Of a DNA stretch of 64,000 nt, positions 61,915-64,000 are shown piece by piece. Under the pieces are notes generated by a model. It did not search any database and was not told the origin of the DNA. It worked only from the letters and a program-made list of their open reading frames with translations. The position numbers and the translations under genes are program-made. Within the stretch, counting starts at the first letter, position 1. Each line of letters opens with the position of its first letter. Where the stretch lies: assembly GCA_964647625.1 (NCBI GenBank), contig CAZYHZ010000008.1, forward strand, positions 34,951-98,950, in the 5' to 3' direction. Origin of the DNA: DASRJG01 sp964647625 (GTDB lineage: Bacteria; Acidobacteriota; Polarisedimenticolia; Polarisedimenticolales; DASRJG01).

Positions 61915-62132
61915 ATCCACCCATACCGGCGCGCGCCGCGCTGTCACGCTCGACGGCCTCCGGGTCCACATCATCGACGCCCCCGCCCCCAGCGGCGCCG
62001 AGCTGGAGCGCGCGATGCGGACGTTGGCAAGGATGATGGTCAAGGCTCACAGCGATGACGGGGCGATTGCCGGCGAGCGGGCGCCGTCTTCGCCGTTGAC
62101 TCCTGGTCCGATTCCGAGGACTCATCACACAG

Positions 62133-62146
<14 letters not shown>
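61907..62146 (+). CDS. Small protein of unknown function
   Basis: 79 residues; its ATG overlaps the previous stop and its end overlaps the recombinase start by 14 bases, so it is embedded in the operon. The middle (LRVHIIDAPAPSGAELERAM, RTLARMMVKAH) could be helical; the ends are low complexity. No family recognised. Confidence 0.5.

Positions 62147-64000
<1,854 letters not shown>

Overview
This is a GC-rich stretch of bacterial DNA with no rRNA and only part of one tRNA. Several very large secreted proteins carry kelch-like, MopE, thrombospondin-3 and Asp-box repeats. That style is typical of environmental Acidobacteriota or Myxococcota-like bacteria; I lean to Acidobacteriota, but no marker gene here settles it.

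Layout. (A) 1-3440: a run of short plus-strand genes, each followed by an imperfect palindrome with the core CTCCGCCGTCGCGGGGCGGG. (B) 3732-16627: mostly minus-strand chromosomal or accessory genes: a TMTC-like GT-C/TPR membrane protein, a DinB-like protein, a PPC-domain secreted protein, a dead tyrosine recombinase, a secreted protease-like protein and a 14-repeat kelch protein. (C) 16772-20877: a serine-recombinase C-terminal relic, then a second block of short plus-strand genes separated by the same palindromes. (D) 20923-30771: tyrosine-recombinase copies around a PD-(D/E)XK gene, an IS256-type remnant, and two large secreted proteins. (E) 31094-35036: a second serine-recombinase relic and a third block of short genes. 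(F) 35129-45328: an intact short tyrosine recombinase, a DUF1566 gene bracketed by recombinase 3' ends, a second 14-repeat kelch protein and a 1631-residue multidomain protein with an SGNH esterase. (G) 45649-63989: a gene-dense mobile element with a complete type I restriction system, a candidate TIR/deoxyribosyltransferase-like defence gene, a ParB-methylase fusion, an excisionase-like protein, a primase, a DUF3987 protein and a large serine recombinase whose 3' end runs into an initiator tRNA-Met gene.

How it fits together. The three short-gene blocks look like integron gene cassettes: one orientation, one gene per unit, and a long fold-back repeat at or just after each stop codon, several ending in GTTRRRY and several starting with RYYYAAC as attC sites do. 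No IntI is present. Blocks B and C are followed by copies of a short tyrosine recombinase, and both blocks are preceded by a decayed serine-recombinase 3' end matching the intact one at 62-64 kb. Six giant exported proteins share a C-terminal module of about 95 residues, which I infer is a common export or surface-attachment signal. A second dispersed hairpin family (8 copies) sits mainly at the borders of the big genes.
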